Source: Bemisia tabaci
Lineage: Eukaryota; Arthropoda; Insecta; Hemiptera; Aleyrodidae
DNA: 64,000 nt
Direction: 5' to 3'
Assembly (NCBI RefSeq): GCF_918797505.1
Contig: NC_092799.1
Span: forward strand, 31,508,597-31,572,596
The translations under genes were made by a program, and so were the position numbers. Below the pieces are notes generated by a model that saw only the letters and a program-made list of their open reading frames with translations, had not been told where the DNA came from and did not search any database. Positions 26,301 through 41,300 of the stretch are shown piece after piece (position 1 is the first letter of the stretch; the number at the start of each line of letters is the position of its first letter).

Positions 26301-29300
26301 TTCTTCTTAGCGTAACATTAAGTTTGTTTTCAATTCGAATAGGGAACGACTTATCGCATAAGTATCACAATTTTATTTTAAATTTAGAAAAGGCTAAAAA
26401 CAGTTACAAATTCACTTAAAACAAAAATTGCAGACAAATGTTGCGGCCGCCTGCCCAAAATGCGTCTGAAGTCTTCATTGCAATTAAGGTTTTAACCGTT
26501 TTCAATCTTTGTTAAATTTTTAAAAATAAATTAGGTATATATTTCTACAAATATGAATCTCGATCTATTTTAAAAGGCAATTAATATAAAGAAACATTCG
26601 TTCTGAGATGAATGATTGGATACCACGAATTGGCCTACCAAGAGCTTCAGAGGGGTATTAAATAGCAATCCAAGATGTACCTTACCTAACTTCAATTTAT
26701 CACGTGGAAACTCCCATTTTTTATAGTATGGAAGCATATCAGCTTGCTCTTGAACTCCAAGCTCCGGGTTTAAACTTTCAATTGCTCCCTCTTCAAAATT
26801 GATTAGTCCAGCTGCTGTCAACTCCCGCCGCAATTTCTAAGAAGAAAAAAATAATCATAATAAACTAAAAGGCAAATTTAAGTAAAGCTTGCATCAATAA
26901 CAGCATTCGTGACTGAAGTGAGAAATTACAAAATCAGGGAATAAAACTGGTTTGGAAGAACCTTGTTCACCTATTTAGCATCAAACATTATGATATGCAT
27001 GCAAGATGAAATATTGAAAGGGAAATTTAAAAACTTAGGGAGAGTTGATGTCTTGAAATGTTAGTACAAATAATTACGGTAAAACTCGTAAGCATCATAT
27101 GCTTTTAGAAGAAAACTACTTAAGACGTTATTAGCACACAGCTCTGTCTCTATGCTAAAAAGAACAACATATAAAATTTCTGCATACATCAGAACCATCT
27201 ATAGTGGGGCCCCTCACATCATGACCAATTATCTCTCCAAAGCCGATGTTAATGGGATTTTCTCCAAGTCGTTGTCTAAGTTTCGGAACTTAGACTATCT
27301 TATTGTCAGAGGTACTTCCAAGGAATCAAGATACCATACTGTTGTCAGCGGAGCAGATAAAATTCTTAACCAGCAAAGACTATTTTTTATCAAAAACCAT
27401 TAACATCCATCCAGGAGCTGGTTGGTCCTGATGCGTTCTGATTGGAGAAAGTTTTACTGTAACTGATTTAGCAGTTTCGGGATATTACCCTTTTATCTAT
27501 AGATAATTCATTAGTCACATCTTGGACAATAATGATTCACTGATGTCAGAGAACAGATAGCATGGTATAGTTGCTAAGGGCACAGATGTGACCCGAAAAT
27601 GTATTTGTCCCCTCCTATGGTGTAGAAGTTGTAGTGCTGATTCTATGATCAGAGGGTTGCTGGTTCAATTCCCGGCTTGGCAATCCAAGTTTAATGGTCT
27701 CAAGCAATAGTTGCCTGGGGCTGGCTGCTGGGATTGAGGGGGATAAGACTGTGAATACAAGTGCGAGATAAAGCCTACTGGGGTACTTGAAGTTCAATTC
27801 AGTTCTGCAGCCATTTGATAAAAATCAAAGAAATCAAGAGTGATGCATTACCTTTTCCTTATGAACTTTGCAAGCAAGCCAGCAAACAACAAAGAACGCC
27901 AAGAGCAGGACCACACCAGCATAGATGATGAGATGCAAGTGGTCATGTTCTTCTGGTTTATCTGAGATAAAATAAGGATTTTGAGCAATTAATTGACGGA
28001 GAAAAATGGTAAAAATGCATTAAAATAGTCAACATGCCTTGTAAATAATCAAACATGAGAACTCACTCATGTTCAAATATTTTGCTGTGATGTAAAAAAA
28101 ACACCAAGCATGATATTTTCCCAGAAACGAGTTCAATTAGCTTTTAATTTTTCATTGTTACATGATTTGTTTTATTTTCAGTTCTTGTTTTTGAGATATT
28201 TTGTAATGATTACGTAGGAAATTTTAAGTGGTTTAAAGACTGAGTAAATTTAGAAAACGATTGGGATTCCCCCAGAAAAGGCAGCTTTGACGCACAGAAA
28301 TTGGTTGGCTGAAGGGGCTAAAAAAGAGAGATCAGTACGTATAATTTGCTTAGTAAGCATTGCAAAACTCTGACTGCAATAATTGGGCAGCTTGAATTTG
28401 TACGGATTAAAATACAGGAAAAAGAAGAACAATACCTGCGAGAATTAGTGTATTTGTGACAGCATATTTGCCAGCTTTGTTCGTTGCAAAACAAGTGTAC
28501 TTTCCATCATCTCCCAGAGCAGCATACTTGATCAACAAAGTCTGATTATTGTTTAGGAGCTCTATTCTGGATCCATTCTTTGGTAATTGTAGTATTTCAC
28601 CATCCTGGAAATATATGAAGAAAATCATGACAATAATCTTAATAGACCAGTACAAGAACAGTGCAAGCTCACCTTGGACACGATTTTTAAACTGAAATAT
28701 CATTGCAGGGGATCTACCTTAATAAGGTGCCCTTCTGATGAACGAGATACAATTTCATAAGTCGGGATAAAAGCCTGCAAAAAAGCTTTATTAAACTCTC
28801 AATATACCTGCTGTTCCTCAGAGCGTATTGATGATGAAACTATGAAAACACAGAATTTGACTGGGGCATTTCAAAATTTCTAGAAAATATGGCTGAACGA
28901 TTTATGAATGAAATTTTCAAAGAAAGTTTTTGAAAAAGCAAAAAAAAAAAAAAAAAAAAAAATTAAAAATCAAAGAAACTGCGCAGAATATTACCTTATA
29001 CCATATAATTGTTGGCGGCGGAGTTGCGTCTATGAAACAATTCCATTTGATCTGATGGCCTGTTCCTAGAGTCCATGCACTGTCATTCATGTTACTTTTG
29101 TTGATGATTAACATTGGAGCAGATAAAGCTGTGAAATTTAAAAATAATTTTTAGAGAAAAAGAGGGAGGGAGGGAGAGATGGGGTATGAAACAACCATGA
29201 TCAAATAGATTTTTTTACTTTTTGTAATACAGGGTAGCCCAGACCTACTGTACCAGGCCTTTTTTTCGGTTAATTAGGGTCATATAAAGTCCAGGATCGC

Positions 29301-32300
29301 GGGGATGAATCAGGAATCGACCCCAAGAAATCCGAATTTCATAGTCCCAGAGCCCCCCTGGCGATCCTTGGGGGGTAAAAGGGGGGTCCGTACTTCAAAA
29401 GTCAGGGTATACGTCGAAATTCTGAAATTGTTTTATCGGAATCAGAACGCACAGAAATTATTAACTTAAATTGATACCAAGAAATCCAAAACTGGCCCAT
29501 CCGTGTCCTAAATACCGACCCCTAAAGGTAGGGGACAGAGCCCCCTTTCAAAAAAATTCAAGTTTGTTAAATTGACGTGGAGACTCGGAGAAAATGAGTA
29601 TTCATGGGTAATCGACCCCAAGGAATCCAAATTTGAGGGTCCCGTTGTCGACAGAGACTTTTCTGATGGGGCACAGGGGGACTCTGAACTTTTAAATTTA
29701 ACCGGTGTGGAGGTTACCCCTGTGCTCCATCAGAAAAGTCTCTGTCGACAACAGGACCCTCAAATTTGGATTCCTTGGGGTCGATTACCTATGAATATTC
29801 ATTTTCTCCGAGTCTCCACGTCAATTTAACAAACTTGAATTTTTTGGAAAGGAGGCTCTGTCCCCCACTTTTAGGGGTCGGTATTTAGGACACGGATGGG
29901 CTGATTTTGGATTTCTTGGTATCGATTTAAGTTAAAAATTTCCGCACATTCTGATTCCGATAAAATAATTTCAGAATTTCGACATATACCTTGACTTTTG
30001 AAGTACAGACCCCCCTTTTACCCCCCAAGGAACGCCAGGGGGGCTCTGGGACTATGAAATTCGGATTTCTTGGGGTCCATTCCCTATTCAGCCCCGCGAT
30101 CCTGGACTTCGTGCGACCCAAATTAACCGAAAAAAAGGCCTGGTACACCCTGTATAAGTGACAGTCTACAGAAAAAAGGACTGTCGTCCACGGAGGCAAT
30201 ATTTTCAGCACAGCTATTTCTTTTAGTCAAGTTGAGGAGTATACAATACTACGGCACACATGAACATTTCGTTAGAAGAGTCGTTCCATTCAACCCCTGC
30301 TTAATAAGATGTTTCGCAATATTCATCACGGCTGACGCCTCCACGCGTAGGTCGAGGGGAGCACAAGGTCAATTAAAACAGTTATCTCTCAACAGTCTCA
30401 ATGTGAGAAAAATGTGAGTGTAAACACGCCGACTGTTATCAGGCAGTTGAAACCTCGTACCATCACTCGTGTTGTGGCGGATTAGCGTCGGCCATGTTGA
30501 ATATCAAGTAGAATCCTATTGAGCAGGGGTTAGATGGAACAACTCTTCTAACAAAATGTTCACCTCTGCTATAATATTGTTTTTGAAAAGGGAAGAGAGG
30601 AGAGAGGTATATGAAAGAAAAATAAGTACAAGTTGAAAGTGTGAGGTAGGAAACTTACATTTGACATCAACAGTAAAAGTACTCTCTTGATCAATGCCCG
30701 CTGTTCCAGGCCGTGAGTTGATCACGCAGGTATAAGCTCCAGTATCACTATGGCTCACGTTTTTTATCGTCAACTCCAGCATAAAAGAGAAACTGCTTTT
30801 CCCGTGGGTCAATCTATATTCTGTAAGAAATGAGAGAATGTAGATAAAAATAATTAAGGGAAACAAAAGAAAGTGAAGAATTAACTTGGCAAACTTTCCA
30901 CACATTTTTGGTCTTTTAACCAACAAACTTGAAATCCAATTCCAATCCGATAAAATTACAGAGGAATACAAATGCCATGCCACAAAGAGGGTCTCTTAGC
31001 TTTAAGAGTTAGTAGATCTTTGAGTCTAAAGCAGATAGAAAAAAAATTGTGCTTAAAACAAGCTCTGCTAATAATTAAGCTCTACCCTTTCTTCTGATAA
31101 GGTTCATAGCTTAAAATCATGATTAAAAAGTTTGAGAATACATCGGTTGCAAGGAGAAAAAATGAGAAACGGAGATAGTGTCGATCACTTACTGGGAGAC
31201 TGAGAGACAGGCATGGGAGTTGACCAACCCGACTCGTCGAACATTGTAAACATCCAACTGATTTCGGGGAGGTAGTCATATTTGCTGGCACCACATCCCA
31301 AGACCACATCATCTTTTTCAACAATCAAATCCGGTCCCCAAACAGCAAAACCGTTTTCAACATCTAAGCAAATAAATATATTTACATTTCATTGAAATGA
31401 AGCAGTCAAGAGCAGTAATAAAAGGAAACTTCACTGGCACTTTGTGCTTAATAAATCCTATGTTTTACTAATCAAATTCAAAATGATCACCTGATGGAGT
31501 TGAAATTCTTAAATTTTGCCATGAACCACTTTGAAAAAACAGTAGATGAGGTCTGCCAGTATGTACCAAAAAACTTGATTATTGACACAATCTCGACTGC
31601 TGAATTATTATGGGAAAGGGATTGCGATGAGGGATTTTGAGTTAGGGTTGCTTTAAGAGGCGCTGTTCCAAAATATTTGATCAAATAGATGGATTGAACC
31701 ATCAACATTTCATAACACAGTGACTGAGGTACACGATTCCCTGGTCCACTTTTTGAAATATCGCACTCGTAATTACCTAGCTTCGAAGTAGTCATTAATT
31801 AATGGGGAAAAAATTTTTTCAACTGGATCATAGTTATAAGTCCTAAAAGTATCTTTTAAGAATAAGTTGATTGCAAATTAAAGAAGGAAACATACCTGAC
31901 ACGACAAAAATTGAAGTGTCGTTTTCGCATCCAAAACTGTTGCAGGCTTCACATGTAAACTTTGTAGTGTCATTAGCTCCAAAAATGATCTGAGATTTGA
32001 GATCAATACTACTCATCACAGTATCCGTATATTCTGATGACTGTAAAATACAATACACAGTTTTGTGAGAGAGACAAATAAACCGAAAGAAGTAGGATAG
32101 GTATATGAAGAGGAGGATAATCTCAAAAGTAAGTATCAATTGGCCATAACTTCAAAATTACTCCATAAAAGTACTGAGATTAATTTTGACGAGTGTGAGT
32201 TCAGTGTATTCTGTGGTGCTTCTGTGTTACTTTGGCTTAACACTGTCTTACGTCACAGGATACATTCCTAAAAATGGACTAAATTTTGCAATACCGAACT

Positions 32301-35300
32301 ATTACTTCAGGCTCTTTTTAGAAAAAATATGTGTGTCATTGATGATCCCATGCAGATTGTGCATTTATGGATGAGCTAAAAATAATAATTCCCATTGTGC
32401 GATGCAGTTCCAATGATTTCTCAGTATACTGTCAACTTTCAACAAATTATCAACATGTTGAAACTATAAAAACATGTTATTTTGTTATGGAATTTCAAAA
32501 TTTCGACACATATGCCACTTTCTTTTTACAAGTAAAATCACATAATTCTAGATGAAATTCATAGCAAATATTTTTGAAAAAACATAAAAATATCAAACAG
32601 AATTTTTTATGATGATGATGGAGGGTCAAATATTGAAAAAACAATCGGAAATCAAATATTACTTCATGTTTTCGGAGTTTCATTGTTGATATTTCTTCAT
32701 GCCTACAGTTGCAACTGCTGTAAACAATATCCCTCGACAAATATTACATTCTGCGCAAGCGCATTATAAATTATGGCAATGATTGCTGATCCTGTTATTT
32801 GCCATAAGACAGCAAAAAATTTAAAACCGCAATTATCCTCTAAAAAATGAGACCAAAGAATACGGCAGATACTGAAAAACTTCTCTTTGTACTCATGTGC
32901 CAACAAAGACCGTAAGATTGCTGTATTGCTGATCCAAGCAAGGCTGAGTGGCTTAAAACTGATGAATCCACCTGGCATGGAAACTTACAGGAAGAGGATA
33001 CGCTTCATCACTGCAGTTAGGGTAAGAGGAACAGCTGCTCATGGTCCACGTGATTCGAGGAAGAGGGTAAGCGATGGTGGCACATTCGATGCGGCGTGAA
33101 GTGCCTGCAAGATAGTAAGCTTGCTCATTGTACAATTTGACACTTGGCCTGTCTGAAATTGGAGGATAAAAAACGATTAGGCGATAACAGGTATTGGTTG
33201 TGATTTTTGATTTAGTTTAAAAACAGGTTTTTTTTAAATTGTGCCTTCCACTGAAAAATAACATTAAATCACTAGACAGGGTTACAAATCGATGCTAACA
33301 ATACATGCTTCATCGGCAAACTTTGGAGTAGAGCTTGTGGAAAATTTTCAAATTCAAAGTGCAGCTCCAGATTCTGATTTTTGGAAATTATCATTTAAAA
33401 TCAACATTTTTGTTTGCCAGCAAGCGAAGTCTGCTGAAATCATACGGAGCATCCAACTAGTTTTACAGGAGGTTGCTTGCTGTATGGGCCACCAAATGTA
33501 GATGCTACACAAGTATACGCGGTGAATAGGGATAACCACTAAGCATGCCCCATGCGGATCAAGTTTCCTGGACATACAGCAGGCAACCATTATAGCCTAT
33601 CCATTATGGAGCTTTAGCATATACTGCCTTATTAGGAAGAAAGCTGTATGAACATTCGAGAGTCGCCAAATTTCCCTCAATAAAATTTTTACATTTGAAG
33701 AGAGTTATGAATATTTTTCCTTGAAATTTTCAGGACCGTTAGATGAAATTGTGAACAAAATTATCTGAAAAACTAGAGCAAAAATATTCATAAGTTTTCT
33801 AGAAAATTCGTGTTTTATCAAAGGAAATTTGGCAACACCTAAAGGTTCATACGGCGTTCTTCTTTAGCACGGCAGTATGGAGCATGCACCCTCCCCACGT
33901 CTCTAAATCCAATGAAGATATCGACGGTGAAAGTCGGCAATCACATAACTCGTTTGCGGTGTCTGAAAATCTCCGTCTCTACATAATTGTTTTAAAGGAG
34001 AACAAATTGATATTATTTCTTGAAGTTTTTGCAGAATTTTCTTCGCATTGAGAAGAAAAATCATGACAGTTTTAAAGAATTGCCATTGAGTAGTTTTCCA
34101 TTTAAAAAATAAAGTATGACAGGAAGTCTGCGACGTCACAAACCGAGTTATGTGATTGCCGACTTTCACCGTCGATATGCCTTATCTGTCTTCATCATTG
34201 AGCCGAGTATCATGATTTTGTTTCGAATTCATGCCTACTAAAAAAATTGTTTTAATTCATACAGCATTCCTCCTCATCTTAGCAGTGATCATACTGTAGA
34301 TATTATTGGAAAATGGGGTATATGTTCTACCTTGGACAAACAAAGATACATTCAGCTGCCGCTTATGAGCACTGTTATCGGCAACAAGACTGTAAGTGCC
34401 TGAGTCATGGACCGCCAAGTTTTTAATGACCAATTTCGTGGTGAATAAATCTGACATCACACTGTACTTTCCTGAGCTTGAGGAACCTAACATGATTTCT
34501 TTACCTTCAGGGTTGAACCTAAAAAATAAAACAATGAGTTTTAGGTCATTCATGAGAGTGTAAAAGTAAGTCACATAAAGAATAGTTCTTATTTGCCTCT
34601 AATCAAATGAGGATTGAAATTCTTTTAAAATAATGTGCCAAGCTGAGTTGTCAGAGAAATTTTAGCATCATTCCAAAATAGCTCTCATTTAAAACTAAGT
34701 AACATCAGTGTTCCATTTTAGGTAAGTAAGGTATATATCAAGACCAATCTACACAGGTCAGTCATTCTCAAGGACGAGTTTTGGAACTCTACAGCGCAAA
34801 GACGCAGTATTGAGTGCCTGCAATGTGTTTCTTATGGGAGCACCCATTGTGACGTAGCATTGAGTGCCGCCAAGTTAGGGTCGGGTGGGGAAGTGGATTT
34901 CAAAAAGATGCGCAATGACTGACCTGTGTGGATTGGTCTTGGTATATATATAAAGTTATAGGTAAAGCCTATTGATTGAGAGGATAAATTATGGAAACCT
35001 TTGGGCAGGATAAGCAGCAAGTTTAAAAATAATAATATTTAGGATCTTAAAAAGAAAAAGAGAGACTGACCATGTTAGGACTGGCTCTGGATGAGCGGCA
35101 ACAAGCACAATCCACTGAATGCTTTGTGTTCCTGCAGGCTGAATGATTTCATGGACATCTCCTTGCAGTGTCAGATTCAGGTACGTATCATCAGCCGCTG
35201 AGAAAAAAGACCAAATCAACATATAAGTTTCCCAATGACATTCACGACTTAATTGGTACTTTTAGATGAGTGTAAAGGTATCATGAGGCAAATACCCTGC

Positions 35301-38300
35301 AGATTCAAAGCATACACGAAAGATGCAGACTTTCAATTGAGTGGACTTTTGAGGGGAAAAATCATCCAAAAATCATACCAAGCATATTAAAGATGTTAAC
35401 AAAACACTCCTGAAATGCTCAATTTGCGTAGTCTGTACTATGCATTTGCAAATTTATCCATGTTGAGGACACTTTTTTCTTAGTTACCAGTATTTAGGTT
35501 TGTCTACAGAGAGATGTTAAAAAAACGAACCTAATTTTAAAAAAAAAACAAAATACTTTGTAAAGCACTAATATAATTTTTCTCACACGTGCATTCCACT
35601 GTTTTAAACCATTAGGGTTTACTTTTTTTCCAGCTATGTGCATCGTAAATAAATGCTTTAGAATGATCAGAATCATATATGCACATCACAGAAATTGATA
35701 GTAGTATATGTCATTTTTTAAGAATTTTGGTTAGATTTTTTACATCTTTCTCTGGGCTGATCTAGTTTTCCGCAACTCTGAAAAAAGTGTTCGGAATTCA
35801 GTAAATTTTTAAGAGTGTGAGATGCTCAATGCAAATTGTGCATTACCTACAGAATGTGCTTTACATATTTCTGATACGCTGTTTGAATTGGTTGAAATTT
35901 TACAGAGAAAAAATCTATTGATTTGGTTGAGTCTCTTGTGTAAAACAGACCCATGAATGATTTCAGCAATTATTTTTTGTATTTCTCTTTCATCTGAAAT
36001 CCTCAAAACTCAACTTGGTGACTAGCACAACTGACCCATTGTGATTAACTCTTAAAGCTTCTCTGCTGCATGTATAGAAAATAATTTTATACTTACAATG
36101 TGTCTCCAAAATGAATTCTGATTTGCTGTTCTTGCTGGAGTGGTCAGTGACCGAGCATATGTAAACACCCTGGTCAGCTTCCGTAACATTTTTTATTACC
36201 AATGATTTGTGTCCAACAATTGAATGGACACCATTAATCTCCACTTTCTTGGTAGAGTCTTCTCCAATTTTCACACGGCTATCCTGAAATTCATAAGATT
36301 CTCTATATTTATCACGCAAAAATGTTTCAAATTAGGGATACACATTTTAGCAGAAAAGGAGATACTTTCCTTCTCTATATAATCTTTCTAGGTAATAACA
36401 CTTAAGTGGATTTGTAATGGGATCTATTGCCCTAGAAATTTTAATGATATTTTGGCATTATTACATAGATAAAAATCTGTGATTTTAGGAGCTATTGTTT
36501 TAAGGTTGAGTATAAAAGCTTGATTGGTAACTTGTTAGACAATGATTGCTAGAAAAACTTCAAAAAAGGCTTCATCGATCAAAAATTTTTCATTTTGAAA
36601 CTCAAGATCTGGAATGATTATTGGCACTCTTGCACTGAATATATCTACAGACTAGTCATGCATGGGGAAAATTTACAGGTATTCTTGTGAAGAAATTTTG
36701 TTTTCAGCGCAGCAAAATTTTTTACCAGTACAGGTAAAATACAAATTTTTGATGAGAGATTATAGTTAAAAAGTTAATAAAATTCAAGTGATGAGAGTTT
36801 CAGGGAAATTTTCTACTTCATTGCAGAAATAAAGGGAGTAAAAATGAGACCGAAATGACAAAAAGTATAAAATTCAAACAGAAAGCTGGCAATGGTGCTG
36901 AATGTGCAACATATGAAACTGGAAAAAACACAAGAATTTTATAAAGAGTTACCAAGATTAACTGTTGCAGATCTCTTATGGATACTCGATTTGCACACTT
37001 TAAAATTTTTTCTTTAGTATATTTATCTTGTTAAATTTACAAGTTTCTCAAGATGATATTCAACAGTCATTGCTACGAGGGTGAGAGAGATGATACATTA
37101 TCAAGATGAGACAAGTGACAAGCTTAACTCACGTTGAGTAATTCATCTCTAGGTAGGATCCAGTCGACATAGATGCGAACATCAATTCCTACTGTGACCG
37201 AGCAATCGAGCTCTACATCATGACCAATTACAATATGACTAGCTTTGGTTGAATTGATAAAAGGCTTTGGAACAGTATCTGTGTGAGCTGAAATTATACA
37301 AGAAAAAGAGAGAGTAAGTAAATACAAATTGAGCAAAATTTCAAAGAGCAAGAGTGCCACACAAGGTTTGAGTTACTCATCAAAATATGAAAAAGACTTC
37401 GTCCGGATTGGGCTCAAGATAAAAATGACAACTGACATGAGCACTAAAAACCTTATCCAGGATGAAGGACCGACAAAAATTACAGTTAAGCCTTTGTAAG
37501 TTGGAAACTCTGCTGACTCGATAGTAATGGCTTACACCTGTTTTTCGTTTTGCCAATGTATACAAAGTCCGCTTAACTCGGAGCCCCTGCTAAGTCGGAA
37601 TGAACCCTTGGTCCTGCTGCATTCTGATTTGGTGAGGATTGACTGCATTAGAAACCTCCTGGACACAATTCTGAATGCAGAAAGGAGAGGTAGATGAAAG
37701 ATACCTCCAAAAACCTGTGATCTTTAAGAGTGCCTATACTTGATAAGGATTTTTCGGGTCATTTTATAATATTTTTGGTGCCTTCAGTGATTTCTGCATT
37801 TTTTCCTTTAAGTTAGCTATGCATTGTTAATTGACTCAGTTGTCACAAGACAGATTCCTGTGGCGGGTAGGCATCGCAGAACGCCCTAAGCGCGCTGTAA
37901 AAGCGGCTCATACATACATATCACATGAATTTAGAGGAATCTTTCATGAGGCCTTCCACAATGATGGTGACAGGTGCAGTAGTCAATCTTAAAATGAAAA
38001 AGGTACCTACACCAAAGATACTTGAACGAACTAAGAATATTGTTACTCCTCTTATAATAGCACCAAAAGTGTAAAGTAAAATTCTAAAAAAACCTCACCA
38101 ATAAATAGAAAAATTAAAATTAAAAATGAGATAAAATATTTAAAAAAATGTTTTCAAGATACAAGTCTACTAAGCAATGTTAGTTGTGAGACATCACAAA
38201 GCAAGAAAGAAAGAAAGAAAAAAAAATGAAAAAAATAAATGAACGAATTAAAGAGAAGAAAAAATCATAAGATAACGGCCAATTCTTAGTGAATTAATGA

Positions 38301-41300
38301 TACAAACAAAAAAGTGTCGAGGAACTTATGTATTTGAAAGAATGATAGAATTTGGTTTCTGTTTGATAAATTCACATTGACGCCACTTTCTAAAGGACTC
38401 CGCCATGAACTTAATGTACTCAAGGTAGACTCTCTAGGTATGATAGTTAAGGACAATAGTGTGCTAAAAAGAAAAAGAAAAAAATTGTACTATTTTTTAC
38501 AGACATTAGTGATTTGATAAATAACTAAACAGAGTTAAGGTTAAAGTTATAACTGTGATAAACTGAAAGATGCTTCAGTACAGGCATGATAATGAACTTC
38601 ATCGGAAAACAAAACCTTGGTAATGAGTGATTAAAAATGATCTCCTTAAGAGCAAAAAGAAAAGAGACCTATTGAAACAGCACAGTTATTGATTGATGGA
38701 GTATGAAAGATGGTGAGTGCTACATGGAAGCCTGGACAAGACTCATTATCTTCAAACTCTGTTCCTTCATGATGAATTACTTTCATTTGAATACACTTTC
38801 CGTTGCATACACAAATTAAGATTCATCATAGGCTTTGTAAGAAAAGAATTTAATGGCAAGAAATGCACATACAGCTCATGGATGAATTTCGCAGAACTTG
38901 AAAGTTTGTCTCTATTAGCAACGGATTTTTACTGGTTCTGATTACAATTTCTCCTCTCAAAATGAAATGTAAGGCTATGTAATAGGTGCGCTTGTTGAAT
39001 TTGTTTATCGATTTCCGAGCTAAAAAACCAGAAGTAAGTTCTTTATTTGGCTCTCACATACAAAAAAAATCTAAGAAAATGAGCGATGGACATTGATAGA
39101 ATGAAGCCATCAATAAAATACTGATCAAACAGTGACTACAGCATAGTTCAGGGTTCATAATTTTACCCTGGATGGAAATAAGTGTTAGCATGAGATGAGT
39201 TAATGAGCAGATGAGTCAAACCACAACCAGTGAAGATAAAATCCAATAAAATGACTCGCACTTACTATCGATACGAATGTTAAAGATTTGACTAGAGCTA
39301 ACGTTCTTGCGCGATGCTTCACAACTAACAATACCTGAGTCGCGAACCGTCGGATTATCTATTGTGAACCCAATGTACGGGTCAAACTTTGCTTCTGGCA
39401 ACTGAAAATATCAATCATTCAAAGTTATTCCAATTCATTAGATGAATGCTTAACTTAAATAAGTGTACTTTCCCACGTTACATTTTTTGGGGAAGAAGAC
39501 TGGGAATTCTGAGAAAAAATTTGTAAAAATTGTTTTTCTGTTTGCCATTTTTGATTGGTTGTTTATCAGATGGATTGATAAGTATTTGCAAACAATACTG
39601 CTTAGCATGTTACTAAAACGAGTAAGACCTTTAAAATACTCAGGAATAATACTAACAAGAATTGTATTAATATTCTGGTGAAATAGACAACGTAAAATAG
39701 CGTTTCCTTAACAGCTACACAAAAAAGCACTGGAAAATCATATGCAAAAAAATGAGAAATTAAGCTCTTGCAAACTTACTCAAAAATATCAATCTCAGTT
39801 CCTCTTCTTAATAAAAGAAGAAAATCACCCCCCCCCCCCCCTCCTTAAAGAGAGAGAGAGAGAGGGGGGGGGAGAGAGAAAGGAACATATACAAGAAAAA
39901 ATGATGTGTTGAGGTCAGCAAATTTTTATGCAAAGATTAAAAAAATTCCCTAAAAACTAAAGCTTGCCAATGATTAATGCGCTTAGTATTCAGAGATCTT
40001 TTCTCAGGAATATGTTTCCATGTTAAATGGTCTTTTTTAATGACACACTGAGATTGATAATTTTGAAGCATTACACGAAGGCAAATATTGAGCTTGAAGA
40101 GGCTAAGAGTCAGTTCTTTAAGGGAAAAAAACTCCAGGAACAGAAAATACTGGTGTAACTAATTTGACAATTGGAGTGAAATTTTTATTTGATATTAGAC
40201 ACTTAACTTCAATTTAAAGCCGTCATCAAACCACTCTTTCCTAAGAAAAATGGCATGATCCAGAAATCAGTATTTTCAAAAGAGGCATGGGTTTTAAATC
40301 CTGACACAGCAAAATTTTACCTGCAAAAATTTTACAAGCTCCGTTATAATTCTCTGCGGAACATTAAAAATTGCTGATTGTTTTCCATGTTCATTTATAG
40401 ATACTTCCAAGCTTTTAAAACACCTATATTGTAAATATAAAAACTGTGGATCGTAACACTTTTCTTAGGAAAAGCAAAACCTACAAAGTAATAGATAAAG
40501 GTTAAAGCTATATATTGTCTTACTCATAATGTGCAGATTGGCGTACTTGCTATCAGAGATGTTATTCCTAGTTCCAACACACTCGTAAAAGCCGGTGAGA
40601 ACTCGGGGAGCACTTTGAAATTTAAACCCCTCCTTGGGATCATACACCACCACCGATCCTTCATAGAACCCATGTTGTGCATTCACCTTCCCCAAACACC
40701 GAACACCACACACTTAATTTAGAGTTAGTAACAATCACCAAAGGTTAAAAACAATGTCAAAGAGAGCATTATGACACAAATCATAACAATCTGCACGAAA
40801 AGGGATGTTATAAAGTTAAATACTGGAGTGTACTCCCCTTAAAATGGGGTTAGAAAATTGGAATTTAAGTTCAAGTGGGAGCTCCTTCAAGTGGGAGTCG
40901 ACAATACCTCAGCATATTTTGTACTAAAATGTTACTGTGAATTAATGTTAAGATGTAATCTGAATAGAAGTGTTTAGTACTTTTTTTTTATGAATTTTTC
41001 AGTTCCCTTTCCGCACAGACAGTCACAATTAAGTACACTTGGATGATATTTTGCAATAAGGAACCACTGTCTCTGGCTTTCCCATAAAAGCACATTTCTG
41101 CATAGGGAAACCAATGGCATATTTGTTGTTTCTAAAATGAGCTAGAAATAGTGGTTCTTTATTGCAAAATGTGATTCAATTAAGTATAAAAGGAGACATG
41201 AGGTAATTAAAAAAAGCAACCAGACAAGGTACAAATCAAATTATTACACTGAATGTGTCCTATTCAAAATTTTACTTAGAAAGCGAATTTTACAACAAAA

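Noticed and set aside
29572..29829. An 85-codon frame in the fold-back element.
   Set aside because: It runs through both arms and the spacer; a palindrome artefact.
31600..31800. A minus-strand frame with [12 protein letters not shown] looks like an Ig C-terminal half.
   Set aside because: Exons 10 and 11 already join in phase and complete Ig5 and Ig6; no clean acceptor and donor frame this segment, and it would add a spare half domain.
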